A stretch of 64,000 nucleotides of DNA, from the NCBI RefSeq assembly GCF_003602005.1, contig NZ_QZWD01000002.1, positions 304,666 to 368,665 on the forward strand. Direction: 5' to 3'. Both the position numbers and the translations under genes were made by a program. Positions 26,658 through 35,902 of the stretch are shown here, piece after piece. The stretch comes from Salinisphaera sp. Q1T1-3. GTDB lineage: Bacteria; Pseudomonadota; Gammaproteobacteria; Nevskiales; Salinisphaeraceae. Positions within the stretch are counted from its first letter, which is position 1. The number at the start of each line of letters is the position of its first letter. The notes under the pieces were generated by a model. It was not told the origin of the DNA and searched no databases. It saw only the letters and a program-made list of their open reading frames with translations.

Positions 26658-27602
26658 ATGATTCGTGTGATCAAGCATTATCTGCTGTCGCTCGTGGCGA
26701 CGGCCGTGCTGGTGAGCGCCAGCGCCTCGGCCATGGCGGCGGATGCCAGTCAGCGTGTGAAATTTGCATCGGCGCCGTGGCCCGGCGTGACGGTCAAGAC
26801 CACGGTCGCCCAGACGATTCTCGAGGCCATCGGCTACGACACGAACCTGATGAATGCGAGCTGGACGATCGCCCTGCAGGGCGTGGCGCGCGGTAATATC
26901 GATGCCGATCTGGGCATCTGGATGCCAACCCAGAAATCCACCGTCGAGCCGCTGGTGCAATCGGGCAGGATCGACCTGCTGGTCAAGAACGTCCCGGACG
27001 CCCGGTACGATCTCGTCGTGCCGGCCTATGTCTGGAATGCCGGCGTGCACAGCATCGCGGATCTGCAGGCGCATGCAGACAAGTTCGATCACCGCATCTA
27101 CGGTATTGAAGCGGGTAACGACGGCAACGAAATCGTCCAGAAAGCGATCGACGCCAACACCTATGGTCTCAGTGACTGGCGTCTGCGGGCCTCCAGTACC
27201 GCGGCCATGCTCGCTGAAGCCGGTCGGGCGATCGACAAGAAGCAGTGGATCGTCTTTCTCGGCTGGAAACCGCACTGGATGAATATCCGCTACGATCTGA
27301 AATATCTCGAGGATCCGAAACAGATCTGGGGCGGCGGCTCGTCGGTCTGGACCGCGATCAACCCGGCCTATGCCAAGGCCAACCCGAATGCGACGCGCTT
27401 TCTCAAGCAGATGGTCGTGCCGTCGAAGATCCAGAGCCAGTGGATCTATGCCTACGGCTACAAGAAACAGTCGGCAGATACCGTGGCGACAACCTGGATC
27501 AAGAACCACTGGGACACGGTCGGCCACTGGCTGGACGGCGTGACCACGGCCGACGGCAGCGGGCCGGCGCTGGCTGCCGCGAAGCAGGCGATCGGCGGCT
27601 GA
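26658..27602 (+). CDS. Glycine betaine/proline-type ABC substrate-binding protein (OpuAC family)
   Basis: This 314-residue protein has a signal peptide (YLLSLVATAVLVSASASAMA) and Trp/Tyr-rich ligand segments typical of OpuAC-type quaternary-amine binding proteins: SAPWPGVTVKT, ADLGIWMPTQ and FLGWKPHWMN. Start ATG 26658 has GGGAGAAGGGGG upstream. It binds a compatible solute in the periplasm for import. No ATPase or permease gene lies next to it, so it is an orphan here and must serve a transporter encoded elsewhere. Together with the adjacent Ktr genes it marks an osmoadaptation patch. Confidence 0.85.
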   Translation: MIRVIKHYLLSLVATAVLVSASASAMAADASQRVKFASAPWPGVTVKTTVAQTILEAIGYDTNLMNASWTIALQGVARGNIDADLGIWMPTQKSTVEPLVQSGRIDLLVKNVPDARYDLVVPAYVWNAGVHSIADLQAHADKFDHRIYGIEAGNDGNEIVQKAIDANTYGLSDWRLRASSTAAMLAEAGRAIDKKQWIVFLGWKPHWMNIRYDLKYLEDPKQIWGGGSSVWTAINPAYAKANPNATRFLKQMVVPSKIQSQWIYAYGYKKQSADTVATTWIKNHWDTVGHWLDGVTTADGSGPALAAAKQAIGG

Positions 27603-27728
27603 TACCGTCATCGCCGATTCGGCCCGGTGTAGTCGGGCCGACGTCTCGGTGGCGGTGTATCGATACGCCGTCACCGAGGCAATCCGCGGCCGGTGGCTAC
27701 CGACTCGCGCTCGACCGGGGCCGACCGA

Positions 27729-28211
27729 TTACACGGGCCCGCTTTGGCCCCGTGCAAAGTTCCAGGCATCGTGATCATCGCCTGTCGTCCACGGGTCTTC
27801 ACCGTTGAAGGGGCCGACGTAGACGACATGATCACCGCGGATGACCCACGCCATGCCGTGCTCGGCTTCCCAGTCGCATTCGAGTTCGAGATGTACGATG
27901 GGCACATCGTGCGCCGGCGCCGGAATGATGAGCAGTGTTGGCTGGATGCATTCGAGTACCGCCGGCGCGGGGGTGAACGATTGCATCGGTGTGCCCGTCG
28001 CGTCCTGGAATGCGTTGCAGTAACGGATCGAGGCACGACAGAGCTCGGCTACGATATCCGTGCTCATCTCGTTGAGATGCGCCGCGCAACGCTCGGCATG
28101 GACCATGTCCTCGTTCTCGAGGAGGGCCGGGATATCAGTGTTGAACAGGCTAAAACGAACAATGCCCTCGAGCCCGTCCTCGCCGTGTTCGATCTCGCGG
28201 ATCAGTGTCAT
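27729..28211 (-). CDS. Uncharacterised acidic protein
   Basis: I do not recognise this 160-residue protein with confidence. It is acidic, without signal peptide or membrane segment. The C-terminal part, GMAWVIRGDHVVYVGPFNGEDPW, resembles the end of several DUF6985-like cytoplasmic proteins that have a W-hydrophobic-VG..D pattern. Codon use is like its neighbours and a short intergenic gap separates it from the lipoprotein gene, which diverges from it. Confidence 0.6.
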   Translation of the reverse strand: MTLIREIEHGEDGLEGIVRFSLFNTDIPALLENEDMVHAERCAAHLNEMSTDIVAELCRASIRYCNAFQDATGTPMQSFTPAPAVLECIQPTLLIIPAPAHDVPIVHLELECDWEAEHGMAWVIRGDHVVYVGPFNGEDPWTTGDDHDAWNFARGQSGPV

Positions 28212-28300
28212 GTCTTGGCACCTTGTCGCCTTGTGGCGAATGGACGATAGCGGAATTCACGAACACGCGTGGTCATGGCCCGTTAACAGCGGGTATGGTC

Positions 28301-28320
28301 CGTCCGGATATAACCGGACG
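28301..28320. repeat. Hairpin in divergent gap
   Basis: CGTCCGG and CCGGACG pair around ATATAA between the divergent genes at 28211 and 28376. It may be an operator or leader hairpin for the lipoprotein gene. Confidence 0.3.
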
Positions 28321-28375
28321 TCTTGTGGTGGGTGAGCGGGCACGACGGCGATCGCGACGCAGGAAGCACAGAGGC

Positions 28376-28879
28376 ATGGATATAGACAAGCGGCGTATCG
28401 CGGTCACGGCCATTATCGGTTGTCTGTTATCACTCAGTGGCTGTGTGCCGATGGTGAGTGGTGACCTGGAAGATATCGCACATGCGCGATATCAACCGTG
28501 TGTGCGGGCCGCAACGCCGTATCGTATCGACGTCGAGAGCAATGCCGAAGATGCCTATGCGTCGGGCCCGGTATCCTGGTTGACGGATCTCTCCCTGGGC
28601 CTGATCCCGACGTTCCAGAGCGAGGTGATTGATTCGCGAGCACGTCTGTATCGGGACGGCGTGTTGCAACACACTTATCGATTCAAATCACGTGTCACGG
28701 TCTACTACGGCTGGGTCTGGCTGCTGTTCCTGGACACCGACAGCGTGAACGCCTTACCGGTGGACGAGGGCGCCGGCGTGCGGGCCCGGACCGGGATTCG
28801 TGATCGCACGATCGCCAAGGCGCTGTCGGAAAGCGATCTCGACATCGCGCCGAACGCACTCTGCTATTCAGACGATTAG
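28376..28879 (+). CDS. Predicted lipoprotein, unknown function
   Basis: This 167-residue protein starts with a lipoprotein signal whose lipobox LSLSGC places the modified Cys at residue 23. The rest contains two short hydrophobic patches (VTVYYGWVWLLFL and LGLIPTF) and otherwise looks like a small envelope protein. ATG 28376 follows GAGGC; the open frame reaches back to 28205 but the signal begins here. The TAG stop coincides with the first base of repeat A copy 2, so the element may have inserted at the end of the gene. Confidence 0.7.
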   Translation: MDIDKRRIAVTAIIGCLLSLSGCVPMVSGDLEDIAHARYQPCVRAATPYRIDVESNAEDAYASGPVSWLTDLSLGLIPTFQSEVIDSRARLYRDGVLQHTYRFKSRVTVYYGWVWLLFLDTDSVNALPVDEGAGVRARTGIRDRTIAKALSESDLDIAPNALCYSDD

Positions 28880-29083
28880 GGCCTGTTATTAACCCGGCAT
28901 AAAAACAGATGATTTTTCGGGTTGATAACGCGCGTGTGCGAAAGCACGCGCGCCACGGCCAACGGCCGTGAAGCCATTGAAAATAAAAAGACGGACAAGT
29001 GCCGGCTTTTATTTTTCGATGGCGTTGAAAACAGCTGACGTCGTCAGCTGTTTTGGTGCCGGATTAATAACACTTCGCACGTG
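28877..29083 (+). repeat. Repeat A, copy 2 (structured, MITE-like)
   Basis: Second copy of the element at 12552. Its end repeats are TGTTATTAACCCGGCA at 28884-28899 and its partner at 29057-29072. Compared with copy 1, base 7 of the left end changes G to T and the paired base on the right changes C to A, so pairing is kept. The internal CGCGCGTGT hairpin closes with a T-G wobble in place of T-A, and the AAAACAGCTG hairpin differs only in its loop. The first TAG is the lipoprotein stop codon. Confidence 0.75.
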
Positions 29084-29239
29084 ACCCCGTTGCCGCCCAA
29101 AAACGGCCAGGCAAGGCGCATGGCGCCGTCGGCGGGCGAGGCGGCTGCCCATCGCCTTGACGACACGCCCCAACGACCACGGATCGGCGTACGCCGCGCT
29201 ATCATCGGCCCCGGGCGAACAAGGACGGTGTAGGCATTC

Positions 29240-29758
29240 ATGACGACCAAGGGGTTTGTTCCGGGGCCCGGGGCCGTGTTGCGATTCCGCGGTCGCGCCG
29301 GGCGACGAGAGCTCGCTGGCGTGGTCGCCGCTGTCGTCGTCGCGCTCGGCTCCGGGCTGGTTCTCGATCGCCTGGTGACGATTGGAACAGGTTATCCGTT
29401 CACCGTCGTCGCCGTTCTGGCAGGGGCATACCTGTTGCCCGCGGTCGTGGTGCGTCGCCTTCACGACCGCGGGCGGCGCGGGTTCTGGATCCTCGGTGTT
29501 CTCGCCGGGCCGGCCGTGTACAGCGCCGCGTTGGTGATCATCGTCTGGCTTGCCATGAGACGTCATACCGGCGTTGGCGAAACGACGCATCAGGTCCTCG
29601 GCCCAGTGGGCTCGGTCCTGATTTGTCTGTGTCTTTTGTCGAGCCTGGGCCTGGGGCTCTGGTTGGTCGTCGAACTAGTGCGGGCCGGCGCGCCCGGCTC
29701 GAACCGCTTCGGGCCATCGCCGAACACAGCGCGCGGCCTGACGCGCGTCGATGAGTAG
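29240..29758 (+). CDS. DUF805-family membrane protein
   Basis: The 172-residue protein has about four membrane segments and the DUF805 hallmarks: GRAGRRE near the start, VVRRLHDRGRRGFW in the middle, and a C-terminal GSNRFGPSP. These are small inner-membrane proteins of unknown function. It stands alone, with its promoter presumably in the 150 bases after repeat A copy 2. Confidence 0.75.
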   Translation: MTTKGFVPGPGAVLRFRGRAGRRELAGVVAAVVVALGSGLVLDRLVTIGTGYPFTVVAVLAGAYLLPAVVVRRLHDRGRRGFWILGVLAGPAVYSAALVIIVWLAMRRHTGVGETTHQVLGPVGSVLICLCLLSSLGLGLWLVVELVRAGAPGSNRFGPSPNTARGLTRVDE

Positions 29759-29810
29759 CACCGCCTGTTGGATGAACCGGTCGTCCTGCATCGACGCCTG
29801 CGAGTGAAGG

Positions 29811-30137
29811 TCAGATCACATGGTGTCGTGCGAGTTCGAACCACAGCACGAACGTCATCAGCCCCAGTACGGCATTGCCGATGTAGAGCGCCACGCGTCG
29901 TCGATGAAGGAAGGCATAGCCACCGAGGATGACGATCAGGCCGATCGCGTACGCGAACACCATGGCCTGAAACACGGCCATGCCATCGGTGCCCTCGAAT
30001 CCCGCGTCCGATCGCGATCCCGCGGATCGGAGGACGCCATACAGCATGGCCGGGGTGCCGGCCGCGGGCACCGCCAGGACGAAATACAGAAGGGTGGCCA
30101 TGACGCCGTGCTGTTGCTGATCGCGAATGCGCTCCAT
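29811..30137 (-). CDS. Small three-TM membrane protein, unknown
   Basis: This 108-residue protein has three hydrophobic segments (ATLLYFVLAVPAAG, MVFAYAIGLIVILGGYAFL, AVLGLMTFVLWF). I do not recognise a family. It converges with the DUF805 gene. Coding support comes from the membrane-segment pattern and the absence of a better frame. Confidence 0.55.
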   Translation of the reverse strand: MERIRDQQQHGVMATLLYFVLAVPAAGTPAMLYGVLRSAGSRSDAGFEGTDGMAVFQAMVFAYAIGLIVILGGYAFLHRRRVALYIGNAVLGLMTFVLWFELARHHVI

Positions 30138-30331
30138 TATCCGGCTGACTCCTTGGCATGGTGGGTGTCGATGCGCTGGCGTCAGAATAGCGCATCGACA
30201 ACGCTGATCCCGCTGGTGTCGGCGTTGGCATGCCCGGTGACGGTCCGGATCGACTGGTCACCCGATGCGTGCCAGCTTCATCGACGCGAGCCGGCCGGCG
30301 AACAGGGCGTTGCCGGCGGTGTGATGGTCGC

Positions 30332-31288
30332 TCAGCTGAGCTCGGCCATCGTTGCGCGCATTCGAGCCTGCATCTTGTCATCCGGCAGCGGGCCGTAACC
30401 GGCCTGCATGTTGTCCACGAGATGGCCCGGGTCGCTCGTGGCGGGAATGACGACGTTGACGGCGGGATTGGCCAGTACGTACTTGAGTGCGAACTGGGCC
30501 CAGCTGTCGATGCCCAACTCGGATGCGTACGACGGCAGCGCGTGGCCTTTGGTGCGCCCGAAGATCGCGCCGTCATTGAACGCGCGATTGACGATGACCG
30601 CGATGCCCCGATCGCGGGCCAGCGGCAACAGCCTTTTTTCGGCCTCGGGCGTGAGGATCGAGTAGTTGAACTGGACGAAGTCCATGTCCTTGGTGCGCAT
30701 CTGGTGTTCGAGCTCTTCGAAAGCCCGCGTCAGATAATGCGTGATTCCGATATAGCGGAAGCGGCCCTCGCCCTTGAGCCGTTCGAGGGTCTGCCATTGG
30801 GTTTCGAGATCCACGAAGTTGTGGATCTGCATCAGATCGATGGGCTTGCCGAGCCGCGCCGCCGACTGTGCCATCTGGTCCAGGCCGGCCTGGCGACCGC
30901 GGATATGCACCTTGGTCGCCATGAAAATGTCGTTGCGGACATCGGCACGGCGGGCCAGTTCGCCGATGACCGTTTCGGCGCTGCCATAGGTGGGCGAGGT
31001 ATCGACCATGGCGCCGCCCATGGCAACGAATTTCTTCAGCACGGTGAGCAATGCGGCTCGCGCGGCGTTGTCCGGGTAGGCGAACGTGCCCGACGAGCCG
31101 AGCCCCATGACGGGAAGCGGCTCGCCGGTCGACGGAATCGCCCGTGTTCGCATGCTCCGATCGTCGGCGGCCAGGGCCGACAGCCCCGGCACCGCGCTCA
31201 GCAGGCCGGTGGCCGCCGCAGCCGCCAGCAGTCGCCGGCGCGTTGTTGAGGGGCCGTGACAGGCCCCGTATTCGTCGTGATCGTTCAT
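30332..31288 (-). CDS. Tat-exported aldo/keto reductase
   Basis: The 318-residue protein has a twin-arginine signal (STTRRRLLAAAAATGLLSA) followed by an aldo/keto reductase barrel: MGLGSSGT near the start, the catalytic Asp/Tyr segment VDTSPTYGSAE, the Lys in FMATKVHI, and a late segment VVIPATSDPGHL. Export by Tat implies that it folds and probably binds its nicotinamide cofactor before export, which is unusual for this family but seen in several Gram-negative genomes. The ATG overlaps the upstream transporter stop by 4 bases (ATGA). Confidence 0.82.
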   Translation of the reverse strand: MNDHDEYGACHGPSTTRRRLLAAAAATGLLSAVPGLSALAADDRSMRTRAIPSTGEPLPVMGLGSSGTFAYPDNAARAALLTVLKKFVAMGGAMVDTSPTYGSAETVIGELARRADVRNDIFMATKVHIRGRQAGLDQMAQSAARLGKPIDLMQIHNFVDLETQWQTLERLKGEGRFRYIGITHYLTRAFEELEHQMRTKDMDFVQFNYSILTPEAEKRLLPLARDRGIAVIVNRAFNDGAIFGRTKGHALPSYASELGIDSWAQFALKYVLANPAVNVVIPATSDPGHLVDNMQAGYGPLPDDKMQARMRATMAELS

Positions 31289-32580
31289 GTGTCTGCCCCC
31301 TGTTGTTCAGCCGAGTCGTCGAAAGTCGTGTCGGCCGCGCGTCGCTGTCGCGTACGGCCCAGCCAGATACCGAAGACAGCCCAGATCAGGGCGAGCGGTA
31401 TGGCCGCGAAGGCCAGACCGGCCAGGCCCAGCCCGATCGCGCCGAGGCCGGTATAAAGCCAGCCGCTGGCGGCATCGCCAAAGCGATAGACCACCGTATC
31501 GATGAAATTCTTTGCCTTGTACTTGTCCTCGCGGCTGACCACGCCGAACAGCATTTCGCGCGATGGCTTGGTCAAGGCGTAATTGCCTGCCCGACGCACG
31601 ACCTGGAAGACCACGAGAACGACGAGCGTGGGGGCAAGCCCGAGCAGCCCGAACCCGGCGGCCACGGCCAGCGGAATGAGCGCCAGTGCCACGGGTAGAC
31701 CCAGCCACAGGACCAGTCGTGCCGTGGCGAAGAACTGCAGCAGGAGCGTGAGCGTATTCGTGGCCAGATCCATGCCGGCGAAGACCTGCGTGCGCTGCGC
31801 CGACGACGCGAAGGCGTTCTTGACGATATGTGCCTGCTCGAAATACAGAAACGTCGAGAGCGAGGCATACATCACGATGAACACACAGATTGCCAGCAGG
31901 TAGGGGGAGCGAAAGACGTGCATCGCGCCGGCCCAGACGTTGCCCTGCGATGTGCCGTTTCCGGGCATGTCACGGCCTGTGGCGGTGGCCGACGACATCA
32001 CGGCCAGGGCGAACGCCGTGGCCGCGACCAGCAGAATCACCGAGATCGGCAACAGATTGACCGGGCCGAGTGTATCGGCCAGCCCGGCCGTGATGGCCGG
32101 CCCGACGATCGCCCCGAGGCTGCCGCCGGCCGAGATCACGCCGAACAGCCGCAGCGACTGGAACCGATCGAACACATCGTTCATCACGCTCCAGAAGAGC
32201 GACACGACGAACAGATTGAACACCGACACCCAGACGAAGAAGGCACGTGCGACCCAGGCAGGGGCGATGTCGGCACGCATCAGCCCGAAGAACAGAATGA
32301 TCACGCCAATGGATACGCCGTAACTGACCGCCACCAGCCGGCGCCGTGCGAAGCGTGCCACGGCCCAGCCGAAGACAGGCACGATGGCCAGCATGACCAG
32401 AAAAGTGGCCGTGAATACCCAGGCAAGATCGCCGACACCGCCCTGGATGCCCATCTCGTCGCGGACCGGGCGCAGTACGAAATAGCCGGCCAGCAGGCAG
32501 AAGAAATAAGCGAACGATCCGGCGACCGGGCCCAGTTCTCCGGGCTCCAACTGCAGCAGGCGATAAAGCCGGGTCGTCAT
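31285..32580 (-). CDS. MFS/ATP-ADP translocase-like membrane transporter
   Basis: This 431-residue, roughly 12-TM protein has the N-terminal segment FFCLLAGYFVLRPVRDEMG, typical of the MFS relatives of the ATP/ADP (NTT, COG3202) carriers found in free-living bacteria. Their substrate is not established. Start ATG 32580 (MTTRLYRLL) was taken, since the extra nine codons upstream lack a ribosome site. It forms a two-gene operon with the Tat aldo/keto reductase. Confidence 0.75.
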   Translation of the reverse strand: MTTRLYRLLQLEPGELGPVAGSFAYFFCLLAGYFVLRPVRDEMGIQGGVGDLAWVFTATFLVMLAIVPVFGWAVARFARRRLVAVSYGVSIGVIILFFGLMRADIAPAWVARAFFVWVSVFNLFVVSLFWSVMNDVFDRFQSLRLFGVISAGGSLGAIVGPAITAGLADTLGPVNLLPISVILLVAATAFALAVMSSATATGRDMPGNGTSQGNVWAGAMHVFRSPYLLAICVFIVMYASLSTFLYFEQAHIVKNAFASSAQRTQVFAGMDLATNTLTLLLQFFATARLVLWLGLPVALALIPLAVAAGFGLLGLAPTLVVLVVFQVVRRAGNYALTKPSREMLFGVVSREDKYKAKNFIDTVVYRFGDAASGWLYTGLGAIGLGLAGLAFAAIPLALIWAVFGIWLGRTRQRRAADTTFDDSAEQQGADT

Positions 32581-33055
32581 GAGCCGGCCTCGGCCAGCCG
32601 TCGGCACAGTGCGAACAAACGACTCATCGTGGTTCCATCGTCCGGGTCGTCCATGAACGGTCGATCACCAACATGCCGTGTCGGTGCCGCAGCGAGCAAA
32701 CATCCATGCCAATGGACCGCCGCACGGAGATTCGGCCCGAGACCGCCGAACGGCGCGGGCCCGTGCCTGGGTTTGTCTTCGGTGCCGGGTCAGATGCACA
32801 CCGGGCCGACGCCCCGAAGGTATCGGCCGACGATCAGACGCGGCGTTGGCGACGGCCGATTCGGGCGGTTCGATGCGACCGTCTGCGACAGGCACGCCTG
32901 AACGCGGGTTGTCACAGGCGGCCGTTCTCGAGCGCGCCGGATGACGAGGGCAACGTGCCAGACGTGTATCGTGTCCGCCCAGCGTTTTTGCCAATCAACC
33001 GCCGTGCCGGATGCCCGCTTGCGAAACGGCCGGCCGGTATCCGCCGGAGTTCGCG
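32581..33055. other. Intergenic region, no gene seen
   Basis: This 475-base divergent gap between the translocase-like gene and the hemerythrin gene should carry both promoters. I found no convincing gene or strong repeat. Confidence 0.5.
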
Positions 33056-33643
33056 ATGACTGATGCCGAACCGATGCTGCACCTCGACAGCCGACCCGGC
33101 CTGCCGGATGAGATTGCGGTCCTGCGCGCCCGATACCCACGGACGGATTGGCCGAGGCACCCCAATTACGGCGAACTTGCCGCGTTCTGGCGTCGCGTGC
33201 ACGACAGCCTGCGCCGCGAGGGTGAAGTCCTGGCAGCGATGACCGCCGATTTTCGGGCCGGTCACCTGCGCGCCGCCGAATTCCAGCAACGTTTCATGCC
33301 CCAGCTCGCCCATCATCTCCAGCATCTCGATGGCCATCACCGCATCGAGGATGACCATTACTTTCCTCTTTTCCGTCGGTTGGACCGCCGATTCGAGCGC
33401 GGATTCGATCTGCTCGAAAATGATCACGACGTCATCCACGACGACCTGCGGCGTGTGGCGGCCAGTGGTCGGGCGCTGATGCAGGAGCTCGCGCGCGGCG
33501 CGGATGCCGGCCAGCGTGCAGCCGATCGTTATGCCGACGATGCCGAGCGGCTGCTGCACGTCCTCGATCGACATCTCATCGACGAGGAAGACCTCGTCAT
33601 TCCTGCCATGCTGGAACATGGGGAACGCCCGCTGACGCGCTGA
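33056..33643 (+). CDS. Hemerythrin-domain protein
   Basis: The 195-residue protein has the His/Asp/Glu pattern of a hemerythrin-type four-helix bundle that binds a di-iron centre: HHLQHLDGHHRIEDDHYF, ENDHDVIHDDL and RHLIDEEDLVIP. Such proteins bind O2 or protect against peroxide and nitrosative stress. ATG 33056 has GGAG 7 bases upstream. It converges with a universal stress gene, and a long hairpin lies between them. Confidence 0.82.
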   Translation: MTDAEPMLHLDSRPGLPDEIAVLRARYPRTDWPRHPNYGELAAFWRRVHDSLRREGEVLAAMTADFRAGHLRAAEFQQRFMPQLAHHLQHLDGHHRIEDDHYFPLFRRLDRRFERGFDLLENDHDVIHDDLRRVAASGRALMQELARGADAGQRAADRYADDAERLLHVLDRHLIDEEDLVIPAMLEHGERPLTR

Positions 33644-33719
33644 CCGCCGGCACCGGCGGCGATCTTTGCGCCGCCGGCCGCAAGCGCCGTTCGCCACGGC
33701 TGTTACACCGACACGCCGA

Positions 33720-33758
33720 AACCGCGATCGGTCCGAAACCCGGCAGCCGATCGCGGTT
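33720..33758. terminator. Long hairpin between convergent stress genes
   Basis: AACCGCGATCGG and CCGATCGCGGTT form a 12-bp perfect stem with a 15-base loop between the converging hemerythrin and universal stress genes. No T-run follows, but the position suits a bidirectional terminator. Confidence 0.5.
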
Positions 33759-33772
33759 CCGGTGATGTGAGA

Positions 33773-34207
33773 TCAATGCACGGTAATCACACGGCAGGGC
33801 GCGGTATGCAGCACCTTGTGCGACACGCTGCCCATGGCCATGGATTGAATGTTGCTCAGGCCGCGATTGCCCATCACGATCGTGTCGACGTCGCGTTTCG
33901 TCGCTTCGCCGACGATCGTCTGGGCCGGGCGGCCCCAGCGCACCAGAAATTCGGGCGTCCCGCGGGGTTCGTCGAGCGTCGCCCATGCCGCTTCCAGCCC
34001 GGCGCGTGCCTCTTCGCCCAGGCGTTCACGGTCGACGTCCGCCGGCGAGGCGCCGGTGCCGCGGCCCAGCACGTCGCTGGCGGGCATGGCCTCAGGCACA
34101 CCGAGCAGGACCAGCGTGGCATCCGGTTCGGCGAGCCGACAGGCCAGCTCGAGCGCTGCAAGGGCGGCCTGCGAGCCATCGAACGGCACCAGAATCGTCT
34201 TGTACAT
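33773..34207 (-). CDS. Universal stress protein (UspA family)
   Basis: This 144-residue protein has the UspA fold, with KTILVPFDGS at the start and the ATP-binding motif GNRGLSNIQSMAMGSVS (G-x2-G-x9-G-S) near residue 115. It is of the ATP-binding type. Family members aid survival during starvation and stress. It is a single gene, close to the hemerythrin gene. Confidence 0.9.
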   Translation of the reverse strand: MYKTILVPFDGSQAALAALELACRLAEPDATLVLLGVPEAMPASDVLGRGTGASPADVDRERLGEEARAGLEAAWATLDEPRGTPEFLVRWGRPAQTIVGEATKRDVDTIVMGNRGLSNIQSMAMGSVSHKVLHTAPCRVITVH

Positions 34208-34574
34208 CTGTATTCCTCCTCATCAACGAGCCCACGTTCGCTGCGGTCAGAATCGACGTCCGCGCGAACGGATCCATCCTATCGCCTCGGCGGGCGCCTG
34301 GGTTGATCCAGCGCAAATCAAGTCGGACGCGATCTGGTCGGCGGACGAGGGCAGGCTGGCTTTGTCATGGACCGGCCGGCGCGGCCTTGGGAGTCAATTC
34401 ATGCAAGCGGTCTAGTCTGCGTCGCATTTGAAAAATTGATTCAAAAGAGCAGATAACTATATTTTAACTGATCTTCGATCCCGCCTAGGCTCGATTGCGA
34501 ATCGCGTCGCGCCTCGGACCCGGTCCTTCGGCAAGCGATGACGATTGATACGCCACGCTGCCCGGAGGACGAAG
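34208..34574. other. Intergenic promoter region
   Basis: This 367-base divergent gap holds no gene. An A+T-rich patch at 34425-34480, including TATATTTTAAC, is the likely promoter zone for the flavin monooxygenase operon. Confidence 0.45.
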
Positions 34575-35891
34575 ATGACAGCATTACCCGCGGATATCGA
34601 CACACTCGTGGTCGGCGCCGGCCAGGCCGGCGTGGCGATGAGCGAGCATCTGAGTGCGGCCGGCGTGCCGCATCTCGTGCTCGAACGGGATCGCATCGCC
34701 GAGCGCTGGCGAACCGGGCGCTGGGACTCGCTGGTCGCCAACGGCCCGGCCTGGCACGATCGTTTCCCCGGGCTGACTTTCACGGATCTGGCCCCCGGCG
34801 AGTTCGCCGACAAGAATCGTATCGCCGCGTATTTCGAGGACTACGCGGCGCGGTTTTCGGCGCCGATCCGTACGGGGATCGCGGTCGAATCCGTACGTCG
34901 TCGGCCCGGTGAGTCGGGGTTCGTCGTCGAAACGTCGCAGGGCACGCTGATCGCTCAGCGCGTGGTGGCGGCCACCGGTGCCTTCCAGAAGCCGGTCATT
35001 CCCGAGATCGCGCCGGACACGCCAACGCTTCATCAATTGCATTCCTCGGCCTATCGGAATCCGGAACAGCTGCCGGCCGGCGGCGTGCTGGTCGTCGGGT
35101 CCGGATCGTCCGGGACACAGATCGCCGACGAACTGCTGCGCGCCGGACGAGATGTCTATCTGTCGGTCGGCCCGCACGACCGGCCACCGCGGTCTTATCG
35201 CGGGCGCGATTTCTGCTGGTGGCTGGGTGTATTGGGCCTCTGGGACGCCGAGACCGCCGGCGCCGAGGAGGCCCATGTCACGATCGCGGTGAGCGGGGCA
35301 CACGGCGGCCATACCGTCGACTTTCGGGAACTCGCCCATCGCGGCATGACGCTGGTCGGCCGGACACGGGCCTTCGATGACGGGCAGGTCGCGTTCGACG
35401 ACGATCTGGCCGCCAACCTGGCGCGCGGCGACGAGAATTATCGGGCGCTGCTCGACGCCGCGGATGCCTACGTCGCACGTTACGGTCTCGATCTGCCGCC
35501 CGAACCCGAGGCGCGGCGGATGGCCGCGCAGCCCCAGTGCGTCAGCCAGCCCCGACGGAGGCTCGATCTCGAAAAGGCCGACGTACGAACCGTCATCTGG
35601 GCGACCGGTTTCGCCAGCGACTATCGCTGGCTGGCCGTCGACGCGGTGGATGCCGCGGGCCAGCCACGGCATCACCGCGGTGTCGGCACCGAGCCCGGCG
35701 TCTATTTTCTGGGCCTGCCGTGGCTGTCGCATCGAGGCTCCAGCTTCATCTGGGGCGTGTGGCACGACGCGCGTCGCATTGCCGACCACATTGTCACCCG
35801 GCGCGCCTATTTCGGGCAGGGCGACGACGTCGAGGCTGCCGCCGACCCGGCGACTGCCGAGACACCCGCCCACGCCACCGCCAGTCGATAA
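34575..35891 (+). CDS. Flavin-containing monooxygenase-like oxidoreductase
   Basis: This 438-residue enzyme has an FAD motif GAGQAG near residue 14 and a second Rossmann motif GSGSSGTQIADEL near residue 175, plus the FMO-like IWATGF at ~355. It would hydroxylate or oxidise a nitrogen, sulfur or carbonyl group with NADPH and O2. ATG 34575 has GGAGG 6 bases upstream. It leads the operon with RidA, DUF1028 and an M20 deacylase. In this company it may create an unstable nitrogen-containing product that the following enzymes handle; this is inference. Confidence 0.8.
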   Translation: MTALPADIDTLVVGAGQAGVAMSEHLSAAGVPHLVLERDRIAERWRTGRWDSLVANGPAWHDRFPGLTFTDLAPGEFADKNRIAAYFEDYAARFSAPIRTGIAVESVRRRPGESGFVVETSQGTLIAQRVVAATGAFQKPVIPEIAPDTPTLHQLHSSAYRNPEQLPAGGVLVVGSGSSGTQIADELLRAGRDVYLSVGPHDRPPRSYRGRDFCWWLGVLGLWDAETAGAEEAHVTIAVSGAHGGHTVDFRELAHRGMTLVGRTRAFDDGQVAFDDDLAANLARGDENYRALLDAADAYVARYGLDLPPEPEARRMAAQPQCVSQPRRRLDLEKADVRTVIWATGFASDYRWLAVDAVDAAGQPRHHRGVGTEPGVYFLGLPWLSHRGSSFIWGVWHDARRIADHIVTRRAYFGQGDDVEAAADPATAETPAHATASR

Positions 35892-35902
35892 CGGAGCCGA
35901 CC

